Shown here: piece after piece, positions 32,742-43,184 of the stretch
How the letters are laid out: every line of letters begins with the position of its first letter
Position numbering within the stretch: position 1 is the first letter of the stretch
Assembly: GCA_027886185.1 (NCBI GenBank)
Contig: WOAB01000232.1
Location: 124,001-188,000 of the forward strand
Origin: Rheum nobile
Lineage: Eukaryota > Streptophyta > Magnoliopsida > Caryophyllales > Polygonaceae
Direction: 5' to 3'
Length of the DNA: 64,000 nucleotides
The notes under the pieces: model-generated
What the model was told of the DNA's origin: nothing
What the model saw: only the letters and a program-made list of their open reading frames with translations
The model's database searches: none
Made by a program: the position numbers and the translations under genes

Positions 32742-33074
32742 TCATGTAAATTCTGGTTTCCTCATGACTGCTTTCATGGGATGGTTAGTTCTCACAATAA
32801 TAGCATGTGATTTGAAATAGGGTTGTAACTTATTTGAGGCCATAACCAATGTTAAGACTAATTTTTCAAGTGATGTGTACCTGGTTTCAGCAGAAACTAA
32901 GGAACGACTTACATAGTAGACCGGTGATTGCTTACCATCTTCCTCTCTTGTTAGGACCGCGCCGACGGCTGATTTTGATACATCCAGATATAGTGGTAAC
33001 GGCTCGTCGTCTTTTGGTTTAGCTAGTAGGAGTGGACTTGCCAGATATGTCTTTAGATTGGAATGCTTGTTCAT
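32742..33074 (-). pseudogene. Gypsy RNase H domain fragment
   Basis: Reads LKTYLASPLLLAKPKDDEPLPLYLDVSKSAVGAVLTRE and PVYYVSRSLVSAETRYTSLEKL. This is the RNase H-like region that follows the reverse transcriptase of gypsy elements and degrades the RNA strand of the hybrid. The frame overlaps the reverse transcriptase frame by a shift, so translation is broken here. Confidence 0.85.
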
Positions 33075-33790
33075 GTGCAGCCGTCCAATCGAATGATTTG
33101 TTCTTTTTCAAGGCTTCGTAGAAGAGCTTGCACTTATCCGATGACTTGGATATGAATATGTTTAGTGCCGCTATCCATCCTGTTAGTTTTTGGACGTCTT
33201 TGACGCATCGAGGAGATCTAAGGTTGACGATGGCCTTGATTTGTTTGGGACTGGCTTCGATCCCTCTTTGAGTGACCATGTATCCCAAAATTTTTCCTAA
33301 AGACACTTTGAAAGAACATTTAGTCGGATTTAATTTCATGTTATATCTTTTCAATACCCCGAAAGCTTCCTTCAGGTGTTCGATGTGGTCTCTTGCTGCT
33401 TTGGACTTGATGAGCATGTCATTGATGTAGACTTCCATGGTATCTCTGATCTGGTCTTTGAACATTTTGTTTACCAACCTCTGGTACATGGCCTCTGCAT
33501 TTTTTAGTCCAAAGGGCATCACTTTATAGCAGTACGTACGTTGGCTTGTTATGAAAGCTGCCTTTTCTTGGTCGTTAGGATCCATGAGAATCTGGTTATA
33601 TCCACTAAACTCGTCCATGAATGTCAGCATTTCGTGTCCGGAGGTCGCGTCGACCATTGTGGTAATGAGAAAGAGTATTTTGGACAGGCCTTGTTTAGGT
33701 CTGTGAAGTCGATGCATATTCTCCATTTTACATTCTTCTTTTGAACCACGATGACGTTTTCTAACTAGTCGGGGTACTTGACTTCTCTTA
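33019..33790 (-). pseudogene. Gypsy reverse transcriptase with altered active site
   Basis: The frame contains MLTFMDEFSGYNQILM, KAAFITSQRTYCYKVMPFGLKNAEAMYQRLVN and LNPTKCSFKV..GKILGYMVTQRGIEASPKQIKAI. The catalytic box reads YIND where active elements have Y(I/V)DD, so one of the metal-binding aspartates is changed to Asn. Upstream, in another frame to about 33790, are NVIVVQKKNVKWRICIDFTDLNKACPK-like residues, showing an additional frameshift. It copied RNA to DNA in the ancestral element and is inactive now. Confidence 0.88.
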
Positions 33791-34204
33791 CTTTGCGTGT
33801 CTCAAGTAGATTTCTTACCTCATCGTCTACAATCTTATTGCGTTCTGGTGCGAACTTCCTCCTTTTTTGCTTGATTGGAGGGTACGTGGAATCTACATTC
33901 AATTTATAAGTAATAATATCTGGAGAGATTCCCACCATGTCTTTATGTGACCAAGCAAAATAATCAGAGTTGGATCATAGAAAGGAAATTAAATCTATCC
34001 TGATCGAATCGTTAAGATCTGATTCAACCTTCACTGTTTGTGTTGGCTTTGAAGAACCCAGTGTAATTTCGTCGAGTTGTTCCATTTCTGGTTCGATGTA
34101 TCGCGTGGTTCCTTCGCCACACTATGATTGATATGCGGAAGACTTATTGACTGCCCCTTTCATTGAAGTGACGTAGCACTCCTTGGCAGCCCGCTGGTCG
34201 CCTT

Positions 34205-34757
34205 TTATTTCCTATACCCCCACTTAGTAGGGAACTTTATTGTCTGGTGGTAAGTGGATGGTACAACTTTCATGGCGTGAATCCAGGGTCTGTCAAGGAT
34301 TGCATTGTATGGTGACGGGCAATTGAGTATCAAGAATTTACCTATTGATTGACCCCACGGGCGTACGTTGTAAACACGATCTTGCCTTGACCCCACGGGC
34401 GTACGTTGTAAACACGATCTCGCCTTGAGTGTACTTTACTTCCCCGCTAAATCCGACCAATGGGGTAGAGTTTCTGGTTAAGCCATCCTCGCTTAAACCC
34501 ATACCTTTTAAGGCGTCGAGTGTCAATAAGTTGGTAGAGCTACCTATGTCAATTAGAATACGACGGATAAGGCAGTTGCTAATCGACAGAGAGATTACCA
34601 AACCGTCGTGGTGGTCGCCTAACTCTTGAGCTTCCGAGTCGTCGAAGGTGATGGCAGGAGCGTCCGAGATCTGTAATTGTCTTGTCTCCGTCTGAATCGG
34701 CTTGTTGCTTTTGCTCTCTCGAGATGTCTTTTGGCGGCCGAGTACGAGTTCCCACAC
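34205..34757 (-). pseudogene. Gypsy aspartic protease fragment
   Basis: Residues VISLSISNCLIRRILIDIGSSTNLLTLDALKGMGL carry the protease active-site box as DIGSS (usually DTGSS). The next overlapping frame (34396-34205) has SIGKFLILNCPSPYNAILDRPWIHAMK..STYHQTIKFPT, the expected continuation of the domain. About 40 bp containing CGTACGTTGTAAACACGATC is duplicated in tandem at 34359-34422, which breaks the frame. Confidence 0.82.
34359..34422. repeat. Tandem duplication inside the gypsy protease
   Basis: The word TTGACCCCACGGGCGTACG with its continuation to CACGATCT occurs twice in succession, differing at one or two bases. Confidence 0.75.
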
Positions 34758-34981
34758 ACGTCTGACCCTCCTGAAATGGTGTTAACAATTTGAGTGGGAA
34801 CCGGAGAGGATGGTTTGTCGGATGTTACATGGTCCCTTCGATCGAGGGTCGCTTTAGCTCTATCTGAGATGATGTCGCGTAATAACCCTTGCGCGAGGAG
34901 CCTCGCGACTTCTTTGCGAAGGGATATGCATTCGTCCGTCGAGTGTCCATGGTCTCCGTGGAATTCACACCATCGGTTCAT
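34619..34981 (-). pseudogene. Gypsy gag nucleocapsid fragment
   Basis: Begins MNRWCEFHGDHGHSTDECISLRKEVARLLAQGLL. The C-x2-H-x4-H-x4-C spacing is the zinc knuckle variant of Tat-type gag proteins, followed by the usual basic tail. It overlaps the protease frame, indicating a frameshift. Confidence 0.75.
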
Positions 34982-35128
34982 GTCTTTCTTATCGTCTGGC
35001 TTGTCGCTCTTCCGAGGCCACCTTACTTCTTTTCCATATTTGTCGAAGCTTTTAACGAGCTCCGATGCAGATATGCTAAAGTTGTAAGAATAAAGCTTTG
35101 GATGGAGAGCGGGGTTGTTTCGCCAATC

Positions 35129-35800
35129 CTAGTTCATGTCATAAGAGTTGTTTACCTGACTCGGGTCGTTTCGTCCCTTAGGGTACGGTTGGTGTCGTCG
35201 ATCGCGTCGATAGTCCAAGGATGCCCTTCGGTCGACTCGATCGGGACTCTTGTTTGCCTTGGAGGGTTCCCCGTCTTCCTCAAGTCTGACTTGTGCCATG
35301 GTTTTAGCTTGTATGTCTTCAAAACTTCGACATGGATATTTGGTCAGTTCGCGATAGAGTTCACTGCCCTTGACCAGGCCCCGACAGAACACTTCGATTG
35401 ACGTTGGGATGTCATAGTGTGGGATTGCAACTTTCTCCTTGTTATACATGTTAAGATAGTCCCTTAGAGGTTCTCCATACCTTTGCACGATCCTGTACAT
35501 GTCGCTTGACTGCTTTTCTAATCGTCGGCTGCTAGCGAACTGAATTTTGAACGAATTGATCACGTCAGCGAAAGAAGGGATAGAGCCGTGTGGCAAATGC
35601 ATAAGCCAGGTTAGTGTAGGTCCCGCAAGGGTCGTGCCAAAGCTTTTGCACATGACCGCCCTGCGGTTCCTTCTTGGGATCGAAATAGTCATTAAATTTT
35701 GCTTATAAATTGAGACAAGGTCGTCAGGGTCCTCGGTCCCGTCATAGTTGGGAATGTTGGGGACTTAGAACCTTTTAGGAATCTTAATGCGTGCAATCGC
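35129..35800 (-). pseudogene. Gypsy gag capsid region
   Basis: Contains AVMCKSFGTTLAGPTLTWLMHLPHGSIPSFADVINSFKIQFASSRRLEKQSSDMYRIVQ in overlapping short stretches, then RDYLNMYNKEKVAIPHYDIPTSIEVFCRGL. This is the retrotransposon gag (capsid) domain that assembles the particle. It is followed by a charged linker to the knuckle. Upstream (35693-36470) the frame is broken by stops, although it still resembles a Ser/Arg-rich gag N-terminus. Confidence 0.82.
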
Positions 35801-36475
35801 CTCTATGAAAGGCGAATCTTCATATCCGTCGATCGCTTCTCTCTCGATTGGTTGGGGAACTCCCTTGATCCGTGCAATACGGTCATCTAGAGTCTTCATA
35901 TGTTCATTGATGGCTTGCTGTATGAGGAATTATAGATCGGTTCGGTCCCGTCACCTGTGGATGGGTTGCTCGAGCCTCGAGGGGCTCGTCTACAGAGTTT
36001 GGTAAGTTAGTCGCAACGAGAGTGACCAGAGGGGTCTGAAACATACAAATGTGTTAGGAAGCATTGGTCTCTACTGCGGGTGTCATGTCTACTCCATCCA
36101 GATCGAGTCGTGTGGATAATCCTTATGTATTGACCACACGTCTTGGGCCTCTGGGAATCGATATGGACTGTTGTACCTGCGATCTTAGAAACTCGTTTTG
36201 ACGGGTTAGTCGAGCAATTTCGGATTCAGATTGAGCACTTAGCGTTTCGGTCCTGGTACGCTGTTGGACTAGTTCTTCTTGAAGGACGTTCATGGCTTTT
36301 GCAAGTTCTTGTATTTGTGAATCCGCGACTGGTTGGGAGTTGACGTTTTCTTCCTGATTTTCGATCCGAAGGTTGTCCTAGGTTGGATCTTCGACAGGGA
36401 TCACGGGGTTTCCTGAGCCGGTCATGATGGGATGAGTTTCGGATTGATGATTGGATCGATGATTGGATAGATGTC
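35801..36475 (-). pseudogene. Gypsy gag N-terminal region, badly decayed
   Basis: Minus-strand sequence between the primer-binding site and the capsid domain. It has multiple stops and no frame long enough to interpret, but lies where the gag start is expected. Confidence 0.5.
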
Positions 36476-36493
36476 CCACAGTGTACGCCAAAT

Positions 36494-37050
36494 TGTTTTG
36501 GGGCAAAAAGATCGACCTGACTTGAATCGCCTTAAGAAGAAGGGAAACTAGACAATAACAATTTTGATTATATCTGAATTATCCAAATCAAACAAAGAGT
36601 AAGATGAAACAAGACTAAAAAGGATGTAGGGACAAGTTTTATCTCCCCTGAATGAGAGTCTGATCGAATCAAAGGATTCAGTCGTCGCTCGCTTCAACAC
36701 TGAAATAAGGGTTCGAGCTTGAGAACTCTGATGAATACAAGTAAGAGTGTTGACGTATGTATTATGTCAATTTCTCATATCCTTTACAATGATCTCTAAC
36801 CCCTTTATATTCACATTTAATTTCCCAAAGATCTGGCTAAACTAGCCGTTTGGCCTCCGTGATCTCCACTCACCAGCTTTCATTGCCAAATTGCCATGAT
36901 CTTGTGATATTTATGGTGGGTTGTAACTGCTATATGTAAGGATATATCAACCTCCCTGATATGGTTTTAGTAATATTTACCGGAAACTTCGCTTGTCATC
37001 TAATCACTAGTCGCTTAAAAACGGAAAAGATCACTTCATTTACTGTGCCG
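36494..37050 (-). repeat. 5' LTR of the gypsy element
   Basis: On the plus strand it starts TGTTTTGGGGCAAAAAG, next to the primer-binding region. On the minus strand an AATATAAAGGGG box near 36806-36817 could be its promoter. The far boundary is uncertain because no second LTR is available for comparison. Confidence 0.6.
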
Positions 37051-37481
37051 CTTCATTTGAGTGTTTAATGAGACCCAATACTTAAACGGCGTTGACGAGA
37101 ATTGCAGGGAGAGTGGCACTGATGAGGGTTGCAGGGATAGTGGCATTGGTGAGGGTAGCGGGGAGAGCAATGAAATTTTGGCCGACAAATAGAGAGACAT
37201 AGCTCCAAACTAATTAAAGTATCAAGTGTATGTAGATTTAGTCATGATCTTTTTTTTTGAGCTGGATTTAGTCATGATCTATTATGCTATGAATTGGGGA
37301 GAACTAGCTCCCTATGACATCAAATAAACACGAAAACTAGCAATAAACAACGAATCGAGGAAACATAAATCTTAAAAGAAACCAGTGATCGAGTTTATCA
37401 TTAGACTATGTACAATACATCAAACTCACACATATATGGCTTAATAGGTGCCCTTCAGGATCGGGGTACGTACGTATGCAA
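37051..37481. other. Region between the gypsy LTR and the MULE
   Basis: Contains GGGAGAGTGGCA/GGGATAGTGGCATTGGTGAGGG near-repeats (37110-37160) and a TTTAGTCATGATCT word present twice (37231, 37266). Part may still belong to the LTR. No gene seen. Confidence 0.35.
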
Positions 37482-38221
37482 TATATATGCACGATTACTT
37501 TTCGGCGCATAGGCATTTTTGCCTTTCAGCGCATATGGTCCAGACGTTATGCGTGGAGTGTCTCACCACGTAACGTCTGGAAGCAGACCATTTCAGCGTC
37601 TCATGCGTTACGGGCTGCGCTCTACCACACGTTACGTGTGAGTATATATCACACGTAACGTATGGTATTTTAGGGTATTATAATGTTGTGGTATGTGTAT
37701 ATGTGTATTTATTTATGGTTCAATGTTAAAATAATGATTATTGTATATTTGTAGTATTTATTTGTTGTTCAATGTTGAATTATTGATTATTTTACATATA
37801 TTATAATGCTGTGTATGAATGTTGTATCATATTATTGTGTATTTTTAGTATTTATTTGATTATCTAGAATTAATAAAAGAAATACCCCAAAAGAATCAAC
37901 ATAGAAGACGAAATAGAATTGTTCATTACGCTGGATGACTACAACCACATTTAGCTCACAATAAAAGAAATAATACATGTTCTTCATAAACTAAGAAACC
38001 CTAACACAAAATAAATGACATCGTCTAGTTGCGTTTGAAGAAATTAGGATAGTCTCTGGTAAAAGTTCGCTTCCTATCATTTCTCTGCTTTGATAAAATT
38101 GCTTGCTCCCTACAAAGGTTGATAGTACGTAAACAACATTACACAAAAGATACGACATCAAGGCAGTATACGATGTACATCATTATATAGATTGAGGTTA
38201 TACCTACGCATCTTATCCGCA

Positions 38222-38511
38222 TCTTGTAAAAGTTCTTGATTTTGCTTAACAAGATCTTGATTTTCTTTAACAAGATCTTGTTTTTCCCGCCATTATTGTC
38301 GAATGACCGCGTGTGCCCTGTCCTCGTACGTAGAATCAATATACTTCATGTATAAACACCCCAGTCTTGGGCATCCCCAATACCTCCTTCCGTAGTTCCA
38401 CTGCAAATCCCAAGTACGGACAATTGTTTTCAAATTACACTCGCATTGTGGAGCACTTATTTGTTGATGGTGCCTATTTGGGTTTGTTGATGATTGGGAT
38501 GAAGATGCCAT
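38222..38511 (-). pseudogene. GRF-type zinc-finger protein with coiled-coil tail, one nonsense codon
   Basis: Starts MASSSQSSTNPNRHHQ and reads CECNLKTIVRTWDLQWNYGRRYWGCPRLGCLYMKYIDSTYEDR. The C-x-C..RR-x-W/F-x-C-P..C spacing is a GRF zinc finger, a small domain found in many plant transposon-associated proteins and in DNA repair proteins, where it binds single-stranded nucleic acid. After VIRQ an in-frame TAA (38298-38296) interrupts. The same frame then continues WREKQDLVKENQDLVKQNQELLQDADKM, a clear coiled coil, up to a GTATAAC donor-like site. The gene is divergent from the transposase gene and shares a promoter region of about 800 bp with it. Confidence 0.65.
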
Positions 38512-38526
38512 TATTTGTTGTAGTGC

Positions 38527-38770
38527 TTGATTTCCTACAAATCCATTAATATGAAAAGGCCAATTAGGGTTACTAAATCGAAAGAAACTGGAAGAAGAAG
38601 CTTACCCACAAATGAATCTTCAATGCCCCGCTTGTGTTGGACTTGTTGTAGTGAACAAACAATCCTAATGTCTCTTAAATCGAAAGAAACTGGAAGAAGA
38701 AGCTTATCCACAAATGAATCTTCAAAACCCGCTTGTGTTGGACTTGTTGTAGTGAACAAACAACCCTAAT
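38527..38770. repeat. Two-copy 105-bp duplication upstream of the zinc-finger gene
   Basis: The segment from TCGAAAGAAACTGGAAGAAG to GTTGTAGTGAACAAACAA occurs twice (38577-38665 and 38680-38765) with few changes. Confidence 0.8.
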
Positions 38771-38933
38771 GCCTCTTATATAGTGAAAATGAATGTGTTT
38801 GACAACTAATATACAGCTGTATACAACTATAGTATATAATGACCTCAACCACTAGCATTAATGACCTCAACCACTATCATTAAAAACTTTTGAACAACCC
38901 TCAACAACTAGCATTGAATGACAATTTTGAACA

Positions 38934-39064
38934 ACCCTAAACCTAAACCCTAACCCTAAACCCTAACCCTAAACCCTAAAGTCAACCTAACAAATCCACC
39001 AAACCCTAAACCCTAAACCCTAAACTTAAACCCCCTTCCTAAACCCTAACCCTACCCCATAAAC
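38934..39064. repeat. Interstitial telomere-type (CCCTAAA)n cluster
   Basis: About 14 AAACCCTAA-type words, some in perfect tandem, lie between the divergent zinc-finger and transposase genes. Plants use the same word both as telomere repeat and as the telo-box promoter element. Confidence 0.9.
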
Positions 39065-39319
39065 CCTCGAACCAGACGTTATATGAGGAACAATGTCCCA
39101 CGTTACGTCTCCATGTAACACAGACGTAACATGGATAGAGGTATGCCGCGTTACGTGTGCACCTGTCTGTGGCGAAACGCATTGAATTAACTGTCTTGTC
39201 TCCACCTAACGGTATTAATGGTCCCATCTTCTTCTTCAATATAACGATCAACTTCGAGCCTAAACCCATTTCAAACACTTACAAAAAATTGTTTTACACT
39301 CTAAATTTTTGAAAAAGAA

Positions 39320-40901
39320 ATGGACAATACCAACAACAATGAGTATTGGTGCAACAATGGAGAAGATATCCCACTTTGGAATGAGGTAATTTCTATTCTT
39401 TAACCATAAAGTTCTCTTTTTTCGTGTTATGAACTTGTTGTTTTAAGTTTTGAGTTTGATGATTTAGGGTTTAGGGTTTAGGAGCTTTTAATATTTAATT
39501 TTTAGGGTTTAGTGTAGGCTCTTATTTGTTGTTTAAAGTTAAAGATCTGATTTTGTTTAGGAGATAGAAACAAAGATTGTGCAAACGTTGTTGTTTAGGG
39601 CTTAGGGCAGCGAAATCGCTGTTACATTGAAGAACAGTTCCACACGTTACGTGGAAAGATGGTTATCACGTAACGCGTGGAACGCTTTGACACGTAACGT
39701 GTGCATTAGCGCCATACGTAACGTATGGATTTAATACTGGTTGTGGGTTTAATCTGTAAAATGGCACGGTTTATCACAAACCGTTCCATTTTATAGAAAA
39801 ATATAGATTTAGGTTTAGGGTTTGTGCACTATTTGATGAGATGATTTAATGTGTATGCAGACGAACTATGGTTTGTACGAGGGGTTAAATAATATCTCCC
39901 TCAATGACTGGAGCACTCCAGAAAAGACATTTCCGGTTTGGGAAATGCCGCAAAAGGTGCAGGTTTGGAACACGCCTCAACCATATATTGATATACCATC
40001 TTATGATCTTGAGATACCGTTTCCTCCAGAAGCATCTTCATCTTATGCTACCCCACAGTTTTGCTTTCCATCCCTACACACACAACCTCAGTTTAGTGTA
40101 CCACCGGAGGAGGATGTTTACGTCTCTGCCGATTATTCAAGCTTCTTTACAACTGATAAAATCTGGGAGTCTAGAGAAGAAGCTTTTTTGTGGGCGCGGG
40201 ATATGGCTATGTGTAAACACTTCTGCATCAAAAAGTGGAGGAATAAACCCTCCACCCCAAAAGCCCTTGGGGGGACTTGGTTACCGTGTGATAGGCATGG
40301 ACAAAACGTGCCTAAAGGAGCTGACCAAGTGAGAGACATCACAAGGTCAAAGAAGTGTGGGTGTCCCTTCATGTTGAGGCTGAAAGAAGGGCCGAAGGGA
40401 TTGTGGAGGATCATTGTACAACATGGAACTCACAATCATGTCATAGCAGATTCATTGTATGGTAGTGCATTAGCTGGGCGACCAACCGCTGAAGAGAAGG
40501 AAATTATTAAGGTGATGACAGTCAACCATTGCAAGTCGTAAAAGATTCATACTACAATCCATTCGTCTCCTGGAAATTTGACCAAGATGAAGCAAGTCTA
40601 CAATATCATGCACGAGATACGAAAGAAGGGCATGGAAGGGAGAACAGTTATGCAACAGTTCTTCTATGAGTGCAATGAGAAGGGATACTTCATGGAGTAC
40701 AGATTCAACAAGGAGACCAACAAGATAACATATATCTTCTTCGCAAGCCAGGATCAGTTGTCGTTGCTGAAAGCATTTCCGTACATTGTGTTGTTGGACT
40801 CTACATATGCAACTAACTGGTTAGTAACATTCATGGTTGCGATGTTGCTCAAGCTCATTGTACACCCGATCAAATGCCTGCACACAACACAGAAACGTTG
40901 A
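39320..40901 (+). pseudogene. FAR1-type Mutator-like transposase, truncated
   Basis: Exon 1 (39320-39385) reads MDNTNNNEYWCNNGEDIPLWNE. A GTAATT..TATGCAG intron leads to exon 2 from 39861 (TNYGLYEGLNN). Exon 2 carries a FAR1-type DNA-binding domain (SREEAFLWARDMAM; C and H ligands in LPCDRHG, KKCGCP and HGTHNH). An in-frame TAA at 40539-40541 interrupts, and the same frame resumes through MKQVYNIMHEIRKKG and IFFASQDQLSLLKAFPYIVLLDSTYATNW. LLDSTY supplies the first catalytic Asp of the DDE transposase. Homology ends near 40830, so the other catalytic residues and the SWIM zinc finger are missing. It once bound element ends and catalysed excision and insertion. Confidence 0.88.
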
Positions 40902-40966
40902 TGCGTAATAAAAAATTATGGATAAGAGTTAACCAAACATTAAACAAAAGAGCAAAACAGTCAAAT

Positions 40967-43184
40967 TCATACCCGTGTCGCGTCCTCAATGGTAGGGGGG
41001 TTGACGAATGGATGTGTACGTGGGATGTACCATTCCATGTAACCATCACTGCAGTCATGGCCTTGCTGGATTGGAGGGCCCATCGCATCCAGGGTCATGG
41101 AATGTACATTCTGTGCATCCCATGCAAATCGAGCAGCGTCGTACTCAACCTTGTAGCTGGTAATCTTTACTGCTCTCCAAGCCCGTAGAGGCTCTATAGG
41201 AGCTCGTGGAATCTGCTGCACATGACGAAACTGTCTCGCCACACGGTCTGGCATGTACGGCTCGGTTATCCACAGACACGAGATAACTCCATGGAAGCGA
41301 GTAGGAGCGAATCTTGGATCGCTGAAGTCAATCGTACCGTACGGACTCCAATCAACCTAAAAAAACTTATCTGTTAATACGAACGACATCCAAGCAACAT
41401 AAACATAAATATATATACATACCATGTCCGCAGTCATCGTATCGAGCTCCACTCTGTAGTTTCTCATCGGGTAGGGTTTCTCGGTCAGGTCCCATCGAGT
41501 AGCGTAGGCGACCGCTTCATCAGAGTTCCAATGTCTACTCAATGCAGGTCTGAACATGGGGAAATACTGATATATCCACGCCTGAAACAGAATTTACGCA
41601 AGCAATCATTGTTATTAAATAAATACAGATACAACAATAAGGTGAAACTGAGGGTTTTTTTAATTTAGAAAAATACCTAAATCAGAGTATAGCACGTGGA
41701 CATCACTCTCGCTTCCTTTCTTGTGCACTCGCCCAAGCTGCGGTACACGTGAGCAAGAACGGCAGCACCCCATGCATATTCACTATTGCACGAGTGATCC
41801 TCAGAAACAGCTGATAGTAGAGTGGCAATCTGTGTTGGATCTTGTCCGGAAATAGGCAAGAGCCCAACAAGTGCAGTAAGTACCCAGAAGCACGCTTCTC
41901 GTCATTCAGACCCCTGCAATGCCTTTGGAAGAATTCAGCAACTACAGTAGCAGATGACACATCCTGAGCAGCCAACCCAAAGAATCCCGTTGCCTGAGCC
42001 ACCACCGCCTTCTTCAAATCAGTCACCGTCAGAGAACCCCGTGGAGGTGCTAAGTCTCTTCCATGGATGTTGAGCCCAAGGATCAACAATACGTCATGGA
42101 GAGTTATGGTCATCTCTCCCCATGGCATATGGAACGAGTTGGTCTCAGGTTTCCACCGCTCAACAAACGCAAGAAGCAGCGTCTCGTGCACATGCTCATG
42201 TATCACATGCGTAATATGACACAAGCCTGAACTCTGTGCCAGATTACCCCATGGCGTTGATGACTCCAGGCGCCATGCGCGTGTCTGCTTGCCTCGTTGC
42301 TGAAACTTCAACGGTGGCACAAGCTACAGACATTTGCATTTTTAAACTAGTGTAAGCAGTCGCTTTGACATATTTATATAAAAACGTAAAATGACAAGAA
42401 TAAGGTTTTTCATGCAACTTACAATGCGCTGATAAATGGTGTACGCCAGGTCATTGGCAAAACCCTTCAACAACTCGGGATTCTCCGGACCTCCATACAC
42501 TCTGATCTGTAATTCCGGCTCATATCTCCCCTTTTTTTTTGCTTCGGGGTGGTCTTGCCTGCGAAGAGGTGCCTTCTTGTTGCTCCTCGTCCGCATCATC
42601 ATCATCATCAGGTTGAGCTCTTGGAGCCCATGCCTGATTGTCTTCCTCCTATATGTTTTTAAACAAATGATAAGCAATTACATTTTTATCATACAATCAT
42701 ATTTACATATATTAGGGCTACTTACCATATTCAGCGGTGCATTCGGGTTGACCCCCAAGCTCTCCCACGGATTGTAATCCATGTCGTCATTTGCGCCGCC
42801 TTCATAATATAAGGGGCTGTGATGCGACGTGGACCCGTGAGGGCTCTGATGGGCGATTGGGCTCTGGTGCTGACTCTGCTGGGGTGGTGGCGGACTCAAT
42901 GAAGGACCATAATAGTTATTCTGATCGATCGTATCAGAATAACAATGGAGTGGAATCACGTTGTACTGTGGGTATAACTGCGGGTTCGAATCTGCAGGGC
43001 CTCTCGCCACATAAGATGGCCCAAACGGGAACACATGGGGGTCAGCATAGCCCGCCTGCCCGTGCCCTCCCGCATCTTGGGCAACACCCGCAAACCTACG
43101 GGATAGCTCACGCTCAGTCCAATACGAAGCAGCCCGAACGAGGTCTCGTCTGGCTCTACGCCTCGTTCTCTCACCAGGCTTCAT
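40967..43184 (-). pseudogene. Plant mobile domain (PMD, MAIN-like) gene, five exons, frameshifted
   Basis: Approximate exons on the minus strand are 43184-42726, 42648-42423, 42323-41700, 41582-41424 and 41356-40977, all with GT/AG borders. The first is a basic and Pro/Gln/Ser-rich leader. The third carries SGLCHITHV..LLLAFVERWKPETNSFHMPWGEMTITLHDVLLILGL, the hallmark of the PMD (aminotransferase-like mobile domain). Later exons continue AWIYQYFPMFRP and EPYMPDRVARQFRHVQQIPRAP. PMD proteins such as MAIN and MAIL1 of Arabidopsis act in nuclear silencing and genome maintenance, and the domain is frequent in transposons. Frame breaks occur at a nine-A run near 42535 and near 41850. The last exon ends at a donor-like site close to the end of the convergent transposase gene. 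Confidence 0.85.

Larger units (their letters stand above)
31600..37050 (-). mobile_element. Decayed Ty3/gypsy retrotransposon, 3' part lost
   Basis: On the minus strand the order is LTR (begins at 36494 going outward), primer-binding region TTTGGCGTACACTGTGGGAC (36476-36493), gag, protease, reverse transcriptase, RNase H and the start of integrase. The order gag-PR-RT-RH-IN defines Ty3/gypsy, and the protein style fits the Tat/Ogre-like side. The sequence loses homology near 31600, just after the residues MDIIG of integrase, so the rest of integrase and the 3' LTR are absent. The outer limit of the LTR is not fixed; 37050 is approximate. Confidence 0.8.

Noticed and set aside
34429..35401. 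Plus-strand frames of 66-170 codons across the gypsy gag/protease
   Set aside because: The minus strand carries recognisable gag and protease motifs; the plus frames are shadows.
42975..42995. GGGTTCGAATCTGC resembles a tRNA T-loop/B box
   Set aside because: It lies in the PMD coding exon read on the minus strand; no A box, acceptor stem or cloverleaf surrounds it.
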